Assembly: GCA_023397045.1 (NCBI GenBank)
Contig: JAEWUR010000701.1
Span: 1-5,361, forward strand
Length of the DNA stretch: 5,361 bases
Direction of reading: 5' to 3'
Origin: Planctomycetota bacterium
GTDB lineage: Bacteria > Planctomycetota > Planctomycetia > Pirellulales > Thermoguttaceae
Below are positions 1-5,361 of this stretch, one piece after another. Each line of letters starts with the position of its first letter. The stretch's first letter is position 1. The notes under the pieces are model-generated. The model did not search any database, was not told where the DNA came from, and saw only the letters and a program-made list of their open reading frames with translations. The translations under genes were made by a program, and so were the position numbers.

Positions 1-1614
1 GTCGTGGATATTGCCGTCTGCATCGACGATAAGGATTCCACATGGGACAGACTCGACCACCGTGCGGTAGCGGTGCTCAATCTCCTGCAAAGTCTGTTCC
101 ATCTGCTTTCTGGCGGTGATGTCCACGTGAGAGCCGGCCATGCGATAGGCTTTGCCATTGGCATCGCGAAGGGCTACACCCCGGGCGAGAATCCAACGAT
201 ACGAACCGTCCTTGTGCCGCAACCGGTATTCGTACTCGTAGTGCGCGGTCGTACCATTGATATGCGCATAGTTGGCAGCCATGACGCGGTCCCGCTCGTC
301 GGGGTGGAGGCGTTGCTCCCATTCGTCGAGGCAGTTGGCGATCTCGTGGTCCTCATAACCGAGAATGCTCTTCCAACGCGGTGAGAAGAAAACCTCATTG
401 CTCTGAAGATCCCAGTCCCAGAGACCATCCTGGGAACCGCGGACCGCCAATTCAAATCGTTCGCGACTGCGACGTAGTTCTTCCTCCACCTGGCGACGCT
501 GCACTTCTTGCCAAGTCTGAATCTCCAAACCTAGTGCAGTCGCCGACGCGTGACGATCGGAGGGATCCTTCGACAAGGCTCGCAAGCAAGCAGCCTCGAG
601 AGTTGCTGGTACCTCAGGCCATAGCTGGCGTGGAGGCACGGGGGCGCCATACATGACCTTTTCTAGAACTTCGCCCGTGTTCGATCCGACGAACGGCGGC
701 TGTCCGGTAAGAATTTCGTAAAGGATCGCGCCAAGACCGTAAATGTCCGTGCGGCTGTCGACCAAGTCCAGCCGGCCAATCGCCTGCTCAGGGGCCATGT
801 AGGCCGGAGTGCCCACGATGTCGCCTTGCACGGTCTGGCTGGGCTCCACCATCAGACCTTGACTTGGGAGATGCGTGTTCCCGTTTTCTTCCGACGCGCC
901 GAGCACTTTGGCCACACCCCAGTCAAGCACCAAGACCTCGCCGAAATTGCCCAGCAGTACATTCTGCCCTTTCAGATCACGATGAACGACACCTCTTGAA
1001 TGGGCGTAGGCAACGGTGTTGCACACCGTGACAAAGGCGCTAAGCAACGACACCAGTTCAATGGACGCCTCTTCACCGGACCGCCGCTTCTGATGGTATT
1101 CTTGTAATGCCTCGACCAGCGTGCAACCTTGCACCAATCGCATGGTGTAGAATGGCACCCCAGACTCCGGGGTCGCTGCAAGTTCGTAGACGGGAACAAT
1201 TCCCGGATGTTCCAGTTGACCGGTAATCTGCGCCTCTTGAAGAAAACGGCTTCGCACCCCGCCGCGTTCGAGAAGCTCCGGTCGAAGGGTCTTCATCGCC
1301 ACTTCCCGGTGGAGTTGCTGGTCTCGTGCCAGCCACACCTGCCCCATCCCGCCCTGAGCATAGAGCCGAGCGACCGCATACCGCGACTCGGTCGGGTTAT
1401 GCTCTGAAACTGCCAGCCCAGGCAAATCTGGCCCACGCGAGTCAAGAGGAAGGGTGGGCAAGAGCGGTACCCCCGGCGATCCAGTCCGCCCGTCCAGGAC
1501 CGAATCGATGGTCGGCGGAAGCTCTTTCGCCGATTCTTCCGAGCGAGCAGCCGAGTCCTTTAAGAAGTGCTCCCGCGTCGTGACAAGCCCATCGAACGAC
1601 GTATCCCCAGCCAT
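1..1614 (-). CDS. Eukaryotic-type Ser/Thr protein kinase with C-terminal PAS sensor domains (3' end off window)
   Basis: The frame is open from an ATG at 1614 to the left edge, giving 538 residues without a stop. Residues 1-78 are a low-complexity leader. Residues about 79-370 are a complete Hanks-type kinase domain: Gly-rich loop AQGGMG (86-91), VAMK with ATP-anchoring Lys108, helix C Glu127, catalytic loop HRDLKGQN (211-218) with Asp213 and Asn218, metal-binding DWG (231-233), activation-segment end [11 protein letters not shown] (267-277), and the conserved late Arg354. A charged helical linker (about 366-388) leads into a PAS_3-type domain (about 388-505: [29 protein letters not shown]). 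A second PAS starts near 512 and is cut by the window. It should phosphorylate Ser/Thr of unknown targets under control of a PAS-sensed signal. No membrane helix is visible, so it is probably cytoplasmic. Oddities: DWG for DFG, Gly for Pro in HRDLKP, and Ala86 for the first loop Gly. Key catalytic residues are kept, so it is probably active. What follows the second PAS (more sensors or a histidine-kinase module) is unknown. Confidence 0.95.
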   Translation of the reverse strand, partial: MAGDTSFDGLVTTREHFLKDSAARSEESAKELPPTIDSVLDGRTGSPGVPLLPTLPLDSRGPDLPGLAVSEHNPTESRYAVARLYAQGGMGQVWLARDQQLHREVAMKTLRPELLERGGVRSRFLQEAQITGQLEHPGIVPVYELAATPESGVPFYTMRLVQGCTLVEALQEYHQKRRSGEEASIELVSLLSAFVTVCNTVAYAHSRGVVHRDLKGQNVLLGNFGEVLVLDWGVAKVLGASEENGNTHLPSQGLMVEPSQTVQGDIVGTPAYMAPEQAIGRLDLVDSRTDIYGLGAILYEILTGQPPFVGSNTGEVLEKVMYGAPVPPRQLWPEVPATLEAACLRALSKDPSDRHASATALGLEIQTWQEVQRRQVEEELRRSRERFELAVRGSQDGLWDWDLQSNEVFFSPRWKSILGYEDHEIANCLDEWEQRLHPDERDRVMAANYAHINGTTAHYEYEYRLRHKDGSYRWILARGVALRDANGKAYRMAGSHVDITARKQMEQTLQEIEHRYRTVVESVPCGILIVDADGNIHD

Positions 1615-1618
1615 ATCA

Positions 1619-1624
1619 CACCTC
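1619..1624 (-). promoter_or_regulatory. Ribosome binding site of the PAS kinase
   Basis: GAGGTG on the minus strand lies 4 bases before the ATG at 1614, a good Shine-Dalgarno match at workable spacing. It supports this start over downstream Met codons. Confidence 0.7.
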
Positions 1625-1642
1625 GTGCAAGTGACACCCTCA

Positions 1643-1671
1643 ATTTTACGTGAATCACCATTGCTCCTCAA
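1643..1671 (-). promoter_or_regulatory. Candidate sigma70-type promoter for the PAS kinase
   Basis: On the minus strand, TTGAGG (1671-1666) and TAAAAT (1648-1643) are separated by exactly 17 bases. They match TTGACA at 4/6 and TATAAT at 5/6. The start of transcription would fall near 1636, giving a leader of about 20 bases that contains the GAGGTG ribosome site. The architecture is textbook, but such matches also occur by chance, so this is a prediction only. Confidence 0.45.
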
Positions 1672-1738
1672 GCGACGGGATAGGGGGCAACGCAACCCGA
1701 AGATGATTGCCCTGGGAGCATCAATGGCGTCATCAAAT

Positions 1739-1789
1739 GGTGCCCACTATGGTGCCGAGTCCTTGGAAAAGGTGCCCATTATGGTGCCG
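1739..1789 (+). repeat. Two paired GGTGCC direct repeats
   Basis: GGTGCC occurs at 1739, 1751, 1771 and 1783. The four copies form two 19-base units, GGTGCCCACTATGGTGCCG (1739-1757) and GGTGCCCATTATGGTGCCG (1771-1789), identical except for one base. Within each unit the hexamers are 12 bases apart and the units start 32 bases apart. A third, more diverged unit lies at 2038-2056 on the other side of the tRNA half. They could be protein-binding sites (integrase arm-type or excisionase sites), or the four-codon periodicity of a decayed coding tail. Confidence 0.7.
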
Positions 1790-1807
1790 GACGGCTCGCA
1801 TCGGGCG

Positions 1808-1823
1808 GGTGCCAGTTGGCACC
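1808..1823. repeat. Perfect 7-bp palindrome GGTGCCA-GT-TGGCACC
   Basis: The arms at 1808-1814 and 1817-1823 are perfectly complementary around a 2-base centre. The arm contains the same GGTGCC hexamer as the neighbouring direct repeats, here in inverted arrangement, as expected of a dimer-binding operator. The spacer is too short for a stable hairpin loop and no T-run follows, so it is not a terminator. Confidence 0.5.
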
Positions 1824-1920
1824 GATTTGCACAGAAAAGCCGCCCGACAGCTTCGTCACAAGTGGCGACCCGGTTTCGGGTTGTGCGACGTTATGCTATG
1901 CTGCGAAAGAACTTAAGAAG

Positions 1921-1978
1921 CGGAGGGCACGGGGCTCGAACCCGCAACCCCATTACTGGGGCACCACATTTCCAGTGT
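1921..1978 (-). pseudogene. 3' half of tRNA-Ser(GGA), putative integration (att) scar
   Basis: Read on the minus strand, the segment matches a class II tRNA from the anticodon loop onward. Anticodon loop CTGGAAA has GGA at 1973-1971. The 3' strand of the anticodon stem is TGTGG. A long variable arm CCCC-AGTAAT-GGGG (1961-1948) marks a Ser-type tRNA. The T arm GCGGG-TTCGAGC-CCCGT lies at 1945-1929, then acceptor strand GCCCTCC (1928-1922) and discriminator G (1921). CCA is not encoded. Upstream there is no D arm and no GGAGGGC acceptor 5' strand. Only three anticodon-stem pairs form before complementarity breaks after 1978. A tRNA cut at the anticodon stem is the usual attachment core of tyrosine recombinases that target the anticodon loop. 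It cannot make a functional tRNA. The neighbouring integrase is not in the window. Confidence 0.8.
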
Positions 1979-2037
1979 TCTTGCCGAGCGACGTAACTTG
2001 CTGGAAAATAGAAGCTTACGCCAACAATGAGTGTTGG

Positions 2038-2056
2038 GGTGCCGAAAGTGGTGCCG
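2038..2056 (+). repeat. Third paired GGTGCC unit
   Basis: GGTGCCGAAAGTGGTGCCG repeats the hexamer at 2038 and 2050, again 12 bases apart and in the same orientation as the units at 1739 and 1771. It is placed on the opposite side of the tRNA-Ser half. Four of the five central bases between the hexamers differ from the unit at 1739, so the shared elements are the hexamers, their spacing, the T before the second hexamer and the trailing G. Confidence 0.55.
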
Positions 2057-2088
2057 TTGAATCGGCATCGCCTTGCGCCGATCTGCAT

Positions 2089-4167
2089 TTAGACGAAGCG
2101 ATTCCTCATGATTCTCCATCCAGCACCGTGCGTTTCGTATTTCAGTACATGGTCTCTTGCCACGGTTTGCACGGCGTTTTGCACTCCCTCCCAATTCCAG
2201 TCGTCGCCGACAACCGTGGCGGTCGGGAAGAGGTTGATGGCTGCTTGAACATCGCGCATCACGCCGTCATAACCGTGATCGCCATCGATGTAGATGAGAT
2301 CCGGCTGGAGGCCAGACTCGGCGATTCGGTGCAACCCTTCGACAGAATCCGCTTTGACGGGAATGATCTGATGCCGGTATTCCCAACACTCTGACAAAAA
2401 CGTGTCGTAGAGTCGCGGCAAAAACTCCATTAATTCAGGATCAGCGTGATGCTCTGAGCTGCCCTGCCAATGATCGACGGCAATCACGGTGGCTTGGGGG
2501 GCAAGATTCGCCATGTATCGCGTCGAACGTCCTACCCACGAGCCGATCTCAACGATCAGTCGAGATGACTGCGAGAGGCTGTCCGACAACATCGCCTGCG
2601 TTCCCGAGGCCAGCCAATCCCGCTGGGGAAACGGCGGAACTCGGGGCTTCTCGGATGGCCAAGCATGTTGCCGGGCAAACTCGGTCAACGCGGGGTTCTC
2701 GTCACCCGCTTTGGCCTGTGCGGCGTTGGGTCTTGGACCGAAGTTCAGGACGAATGTGTCAAAACGTTCGCGTTCCATGCCCGCGTCTTCCCAACCATAG
2801 GCATGGTTGCCGATATGCCACAGCCGGATGGTCGTGTCGGCCATGATTTTGTAGCCGCACTGCTTGGCTCGCTCGCAGAAAGCATAGTCTTCGGCCAGAT
2901 ACCAATGTCCGTCTTCGCATGGACGAAGCATCGGGTAGAAAAACGGAATCAGCGGGATCCGGAAGCGCTCGTTGCACATGGGCAACTGAAGACGCTCTTG
3001 GACGGTCAGATACACCTCGCGGCGAATCAACAGAAACCCGGCTCCGGCATACAGAATCTCGACCAACCCGCCGTCCCTGCCAAAAACCATTTTGGGCGAG
3101 CCCGGCATGACGTGGCTGGCCAATGCTCGTTTTCCCTTTTGGGGATAAATTCCGCAGACGATCGGCAAGCGGTGCGACCGCAGGCGGTCGACGGCATTCG
3201 GGTGAAACTCTACGTCGGCGTCGATCCACATGGTTTCCTCGAAACCGTCGAGCAGCGCATCGGTGGCCATCTGATTGCGGCCTTGGTCGATCGCGGCATA
3301 TCCGCCTACTCGCCGCACGGTATAGCCTCGCCGTTCGAGTTCTTCGAGGGCTCGCTCGCAGGGCGGGGTAATGGAAGTGGCAAATGGCACCAAGATGACG
3401 CATCGGCGCGGGTCCATCGGATTGTTCGATAGCTGGCGGGGCCCTCGGCGACGGTCTGGCGGCGTTTCCACGCGGGTACCGACCGCCAGGACCTGTCTCT
3501 CGGGCGGAATTCCAGCGAAATCGAGCAGTTCCCGCTGTCCTTTTTCTGTATTGAGCGCATCGTACGTGTCGAACAGCCGGATCTGACTGGGATATCGCTC
3601 GATCAGCTCGCCTACCCGTCCGTAATACTCGTCCCAATAGCCGCGAATGCCGTCTTCGCGATTCTGCGTGTCGTACTGGGGAAAGGTGCGCGTGCGGACG
3701 GGATCGTGATGCCAGCCCGGTGCGGGCTTTTTGGCCCAATGGTTCGTTGGCAACGGCATTGTCTGGTCGAGCCATCGGCAGAAGTCGGCAACCACTTCCT
3801 CGCGCGGTCGTTTTAGGCAGACGATCCGGATATCCGGCTCCAAGGCAATAGCCTCTTCGAGATATGGCAGATAGAACGAAGCACAGTCGCCTAGAAGCTG
3901 AGCCCTGGCATGCAGCCGGAACCGGGCAAAGCGTTCACGAATTACAGAACTCCCCTCGCCTGCATGTGGCGAGGACGCCGACCAAAAACTCCCCTCGCCC
4001 TTTGGGAGAGGGGCAGGGGGTGAGGGCAGGTCGAGCGGCTTCCACGGCAACAGCGGAGGCTCATCGAACGAGCAGACCGTGTCGGGTTGTTGGTTGAGGA
4101 TCTTTGCTAGCGAAGCCAAACCACAGCGTCCGCTGCCAATACCGAGAATGATGGATTGTTTTGACAT
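2089..4167 (-). CDS. Three-domain fusion: sulfotransferase-like, glycosyltransferase-like, SAM methyltransferase
   Basis: 692 residues. Residues 1-245 resemble a sulfotransferase: a PAPS-binding loop GIGSGRCGLASL (9-20) directly after the start, and a second motif VCLKRPREEVVADF (116-129) with Arg120 in the 3'-phosphate-binding position. Residues about 254-485 resemble a GT-A glycosyltransferase: MWIDADVEFHP (313-323) with DxD 316-318, GAGFLLIRREV (375-385), AEDYAFCERAKQCGY (425-439), and a likely metal-binding His451. Residues about 515-692 are a class I methyltransferase of the Methyltransf_24 type: IVEIGSWVGRS (538-548), acidic ribose-site Asp565, DLIYIDGDHGYDG (623-635), VVGDDW (652-657). 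No signal peptide or membrane helix is seen, so it is probably cytoplasmic, modifying a sugar-containing product (substrate unknown). The P-loop position fixes the ATG at 4167. No Shine-Dalgarno precedes it. Residues 48-74 are encoded by an inserted palindromic repeat. It has no operon partner on its strand within 390 bases. Domain calls are from motifs only; the methyltransferase is surest. Confidence 0.92.
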   Translation of the reverse strand: MSKQSIILGIGSGRCGLASLAKILNQQPDTVCSFDEPPLLPWKPLDLPSPPAPLPKGEGSFWSASSPHAGEGSSVIRERFARFRLHARAQLLGDCASFYLPYLEEAIALEPDIRIVCLKRPREEVVADFCRWLDQTMPLPTNHWAKKPAPGWHHDPVRTRTFPQYDTQNREDGIRGYWDEYYGRVGELIERYPSQIRLFDTYDALNTEKGQRELLDFAGIPPERQVLAVGTRVETPPDRRRGPRQLSNNPMDPRRCVILVPFATSITPPCERALEELERRGYTVRRVGGYAAIDQGRNQMATDALLDGFEETMWIDADVEFHPNAVDRLRSHRLPIVCGIYPQKGKRALASHVMPGSPKMVFGRDGGLVEILYAGAGFLLIRREVYLTVQERLQLPMCNERFRIPLIPFFYPMLRPCEDGHWYLAEDYAFCERAKQCGYKIMADTTIRLWHIGNHAYGWEDAGMERERFDTFVLNFGPRPNAAQAKAGDENPALTEFARQHAWPSEKPRVPPFPQRDWLASGTQAMLSDSLSQSSRLIVEIGSWVGRSTRYMANLAPQATVIAVDHWQGSSEHHADPELMEFLPRLYDTFLSECWEYRHQIIPVKADSVEGLHRIAESGLQPDLIYIDGDHGYDGVMRDVQAAINLFPTATVVGDDWNWEGVQNAVQTVARDHVLKYETHGAGWRIMRNRFV
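3946..4026. repeat. GC-rich palindromic repeat inserted in frame in the fusion gene
   Basis: There are two hairpins. Arms CCTCGCC/GGCGAGG at 3954-3960 and 3968-3974 are perfect around a 7-base loop. Arms CCCCTCGCCC/GGGAGAGGGG at 3991-4000 and 4004-4013 have one mismatch around TTT. The 13-mer AACTCCCCTCGCC is directly repeated at 3948 and 3987, 39 bases apart (13 codons). The right end, with GAGAGGGGCAGGGGGTGAGG (4006-4025), is the familiar dispersed bacterial repeat that translates as SPPAPLPKGEG. About 81 bases (27 codons) are added without breaking the reading frame, encoding residues 48-74 with GEGS twice. It sits in a probable surface loop after the PAPS-binding region. The exact ends are uncertain by a few bases because no empty site is available. 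Confidence 0.8.
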
Positions 4168-4498
4168 GGACGCATTTTATGCGAACGATGGCCATTTGAG
4201 AAGTGTTCTGCAGGGCAGCCGGGCCAGCAACCCGCCAAGAACAGGCGTCAGTCAACCGGTTCTGAATCGCTTCGTCCACGGCGAGCGGGGCATCAGCTTG
4301 GAAACGGCTGCCAAGCTCTGCGTCCATCTCAAGCTGCAACTGCGCCCGGGTGGGGTCTATTCGAACGCGGTGGCGAAATCACAACGCCGACAAACTTGGA
4401 TTGCCCTACCGAAACACGCAGATCGAAAAACGGCCGCCGCGTCAATCGCTTCACGGATGGGGGCTGTAGCCGTTCTGGGTGCGTTCGGTGTCCGATGA
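4166..4498 (+). pseudogene. Remnant of an XRE-type helix-turn-helix regulator
   Basis: From the ATG at 4166 the frame codes 110 residues. Residues 27-61 (4244-4348) contain GVSQPVLNRF followed by VHGERGISLETAAKLC and a hydrophobic LKLQLRP end. This is a clear match to the recognition helix and later helices of small XRE/HTH_3 regulators, which often end soon after such an LELRP-like segment. The preceding part (residues 10-26) should form the first two helices but is about three residues short and has NPPR where a helix is expected. After residue 61 about 50 residues of unrelated sequence continue to the stop. The start overlaps the opposite-strand ATG of the fusion gene within one CATG. No Shine-Dalgarno is evident. 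I read this as a decayed DNA-binding gene; a divergent live regulator or the antitoxin of a lost pair is less likely. An in-frame start further upstream at 4079 would lie inside the fusion gene and is unlikely. Confidence 0.5.
4174..4202 (-). promoter_or_regulatory. Candidate promoter of the fusion gene, possibly leaderless
   Basis: On the minus strand, TTCTCA (4202-4197, 4/6 to consensus) and TAAAAT (4179-4174, 5/6) are 17 bases apart. The -10 box ends 6 bases before the ATG at 4167, so transcription would start at or beside the start codon. This fits the absence of a Shine-Dalgarno site and suggests leaderless translation. The -10 box also lies in the small palindrome CGCAT-TTT-ATGCG (4171-4183). 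It overlaps the plus-strand helix-turn-helix frame. Prediction only. Confidence 0.3.
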
Positions 4499-4561
4499 AT
4501 CGGTGGACAAGCTTCTTGATTGGTTCCTCAATACTGGCTGCGCCCCCGTTTTAATCCTTCC

Positions 4562-5361
4562 CTATTGCCCCTGTCCACGAAATGACCATGCTATTAAGGC
4601 GATGCCGAGCGCAATCGGTGCGAAGATGAACGCGTATGCTGCGGATTGCACTGCGGGTGTCAACATCGCCGGAATGGGACAACTCTCTCGACACCGGCCC
4701 TTCCTCCCGAACGGAAGTATGCCGACGCCGATAGCATCGGGCCACTGGTGCTGCCACTTGGCATATTCCAACAAACCACGCTTTGTCTCAGCTGTCATCG
4801 TTCGGTCGGACAAAGAGAACTCGATTGGGTCGAATCCAGAGTCGCGGAGGCAACGAAAGGCGTTGTATTTCATCTGCCTTGGAACTGCGATTGCCTCGCT
4901 CGTTTCTGAATCGCCGAGCAACGTGAGAATCACCGGGTACAGTTCGGATGTGGGAGGCACGTTGATTTCAAAACCGCGTTGGGCAAATCCATCCGCAATC
5001 CACTCCTCCTGAGATTTGGATTTGTTCTTCTTCCACCAGGCAAGCCACGCATCCGCATCTTCGCCCACATCCTGGTTCGTAATGAACCGCATGGCGGTTG
5101 CAGAATGGGGCAGTTCTGCAGCGAAGCATCCCATGCTCGTACCGGGTTCAATACGGTTCATAATCCATTCGGCCCAGAATTTATCCCCATACATCCCGAC
5201 GCTGAGACCGTCATCATGCAGCCACATTCCACGACGAATTCCCTTTTGGACCTGGTTCCAGTAATCCTGTTGTGAATGATCACACCGCCATTCTGGATCA
5301 AGAGTGCGGCGTGCGGGCCCCAGTTTGTAGAGCCACCAGTAAGATGCGGTAAATGCAACAA
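4562..5361 (-). CDS. Unnamed planctomycete-type protein with C-terminal membrane helix (N-terminus off window)
   Basis: The frame is open from the right edge (first whole codon at 5359) to TAG at 4564-4562, giving the last 265 residues; the true start is outside. I cannot assign a function. The partial N-terminus FTASYWWLYKLGP (3-15) may be the end of a membrane segment. A middle block has GMYGDKFWAEWIMNRI (55-70), FITNQDVGED (92-101), then AWLAWWKKNKSKSQEEW (104-120) and IADGFAQRGF (121-130). This W-x-x-W-W-x-x-N signature followed by EEW recurs, as I recall, in proteins expanded in planctomycetes, some with HEAT-like helical repeats. Residues 165-200 (KYNAFRCLRDSGFDP) look helical as well. 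Residues about 238-258 (AYAFIFAPIALGIALIAW) form a strong C-terminal transmembrane helix followed by a short tail. This suggests a membrane-anchored protein with a soluble helical domain. ATG codons at 5227 and elsewhere are internal, because the conserved-looking frame extends upstream of them. Confidence 0.85.
   Translation of the reverse strand, partial: VAFTASYWWLYKLGPARRTLDPEWRCDHSQQDYWNQVQKGIRRGMWLHDDGLSVGMYGDKFWAEWIMNRIEPGTSMGCFAAELPHSATAMRFITNQDVGEDADAWLAWWKKNKSKSQEEWIADGFAQRGFEINVPPTSELYPVILTLLGDSETSEAIAVPRQMKYNAFRCLRDSGFDPIEFSLSDRTMTAETKRGLLEYAKWQHQWPDAIGVGILPFGRKGRCRESCPIPAMLTPAVQSAAYAFIFAPIALGIALIAWSFRGQGQ

Larger units (their letters stand above)
1615..2088. other. Intergenic region with repeats and a tRNA scar, no convincing gene
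   Basis: These 474 bases between the start of the kinase and the stop of the fusion enzyme contain the kinase promoter and ribosome site, three pairs of GGTGCC repeats, a perfect palindrome and a tRNA-Ser 3' half. Open frames across it on both strands read through the tRNA half (translations such as GSSPVPS or RVRAPCPP). They look like spurious frames produced by tRNA sequence, not proteins. On the plus strand, segments such as VPTMVPS before the tRNA half resemble what the C-terminal tail of a planctomycete tyrosine recombinase might leave behind, but no catalytic motif is present. Confidence 0.6.

Noticed and set aside
4..384. 126-codon plus-strand frame at the left edge
   Set aside because: Antisense to the PAS domain of the kinase, whose own frame has strong PAS motifs.
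1739..1823. GGTGCC repeats considered as a CRISPR array or replication iterons
   Set aside because: Repeats are too short and too few, spacing is not uniform between pairs, and there is no cas or rep gene in the window.
1454..1996. 180-codon plus-strand frame across the kinase start and tRNA half
   Set aside because: Mostly antisense to the kinase leader, then runs through the promoter and tRNA half; the GHGARTRNP-type end is translated tRNA sequence.
2061..2082. Hairpin ATCGGC...GCCGAT just after the stop of the fusion gene, considered as a terminator
   Set aside because: Only a 6-bp stem around a 10-base loop and no T-run on the minus strand; too weak to call.
1816..2394. 192-codon plus-strand frame and minus-strand frames 1891-2088 and 1913-2194 over the tRNA half
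   Set aside because: All read through the tRNA 3' half (ARGSNPQPH, RVRAPCPP, GSSPVPSAS), a known source of spurious hypothetical proteins.
2665..3432. 255-codon plus-strand frame opposite the fusion gene
   Set aside because: No recognisable motif and fully antisense to the glycosyltransferase-like domain; a codon-bias shadow.
2759..3775. 338-codon open frame on the minus strand within the fusion gene
   Set aside because: Arg-rich, low-complexity translation in another frame of a gene with clear catalytic motifs; a shadow of GC-rich coding sequence.
4503..4578. Inverted repeat GTGGACA...TGTCCAC
   Set aside because: Seven-base arms 62 bases apart, one arm inside coding sequence; expected by chance and without a supporting context.

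Overview
The window looks like chromosomal DNA of a planctomycete, most likely a Pirellula/Rhodopirellula-type organism. The evidence is a Ser/Thr kinase with DWG instead of DFG fused to PAS domains, a protein with the W-x-x-W-W-x-x-N style motif that I associate with planctomycete-expanded families, moderate-to-high GC, and tRNA-derived scars. This assignment is inference from gene content; no rRNA or other marker gene is present.

Layout, left to right. (1) Positions 1-1614, minus strand: the first 538 residues of a eukaryotic-type Ser/Thr protein kinase followed by PAS sensor domains, running off the left edge, with a good ribosome binding site and a sigma70-like promoter just upstream. (2) Positions 1615-2088: a non-coding stretch holding that promoter, a family of paired GGTGCC repeats, a perfect palindrome, and the 3' half (anticodon loop to discriminator base) of a tRNA-Ser(GGA) gene. 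The last is best read as an attachment-site scar of a tRNA-targeting integrative element. (3) Positions 2089-4167, minus strand: a 692-residue three-domain protein (sulfotransferase-like, glycosyltransferase-like, class I methyltransferase), probably acting on a surface glycan or other secondary product. Its N-terminal domain carries an in-frame insertion of a dispersed palindromic GC-rich repeat. (4) Positions 4166-4498, plus strand: a degraded or divergent XRE-type helix-turn-helix reading frame whose possible start codon overlaps the start codon of the fusion gene within one CATG. (5) Positions 4562-5361, minus strand: the C-terminal 265 residues of an unnamed protein with a C-terminal membrane anchor.

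The kinase, fusion enzyme and unnamed protein are all on the minus strand but are separated by gaps of about 0.4-0.5 kb, so they are probably separate transcription units. The tRNA scar suggests the fusion gene and the adjoining broken regulator lie in or beside an old integration hot spot. No integrase, CRISPR array or complete mobile element is present. The most notable items are the repeat-invaded trifunctional fusion gene and the tRNA-Ser half-site flanked on both sides by paired short repeats.
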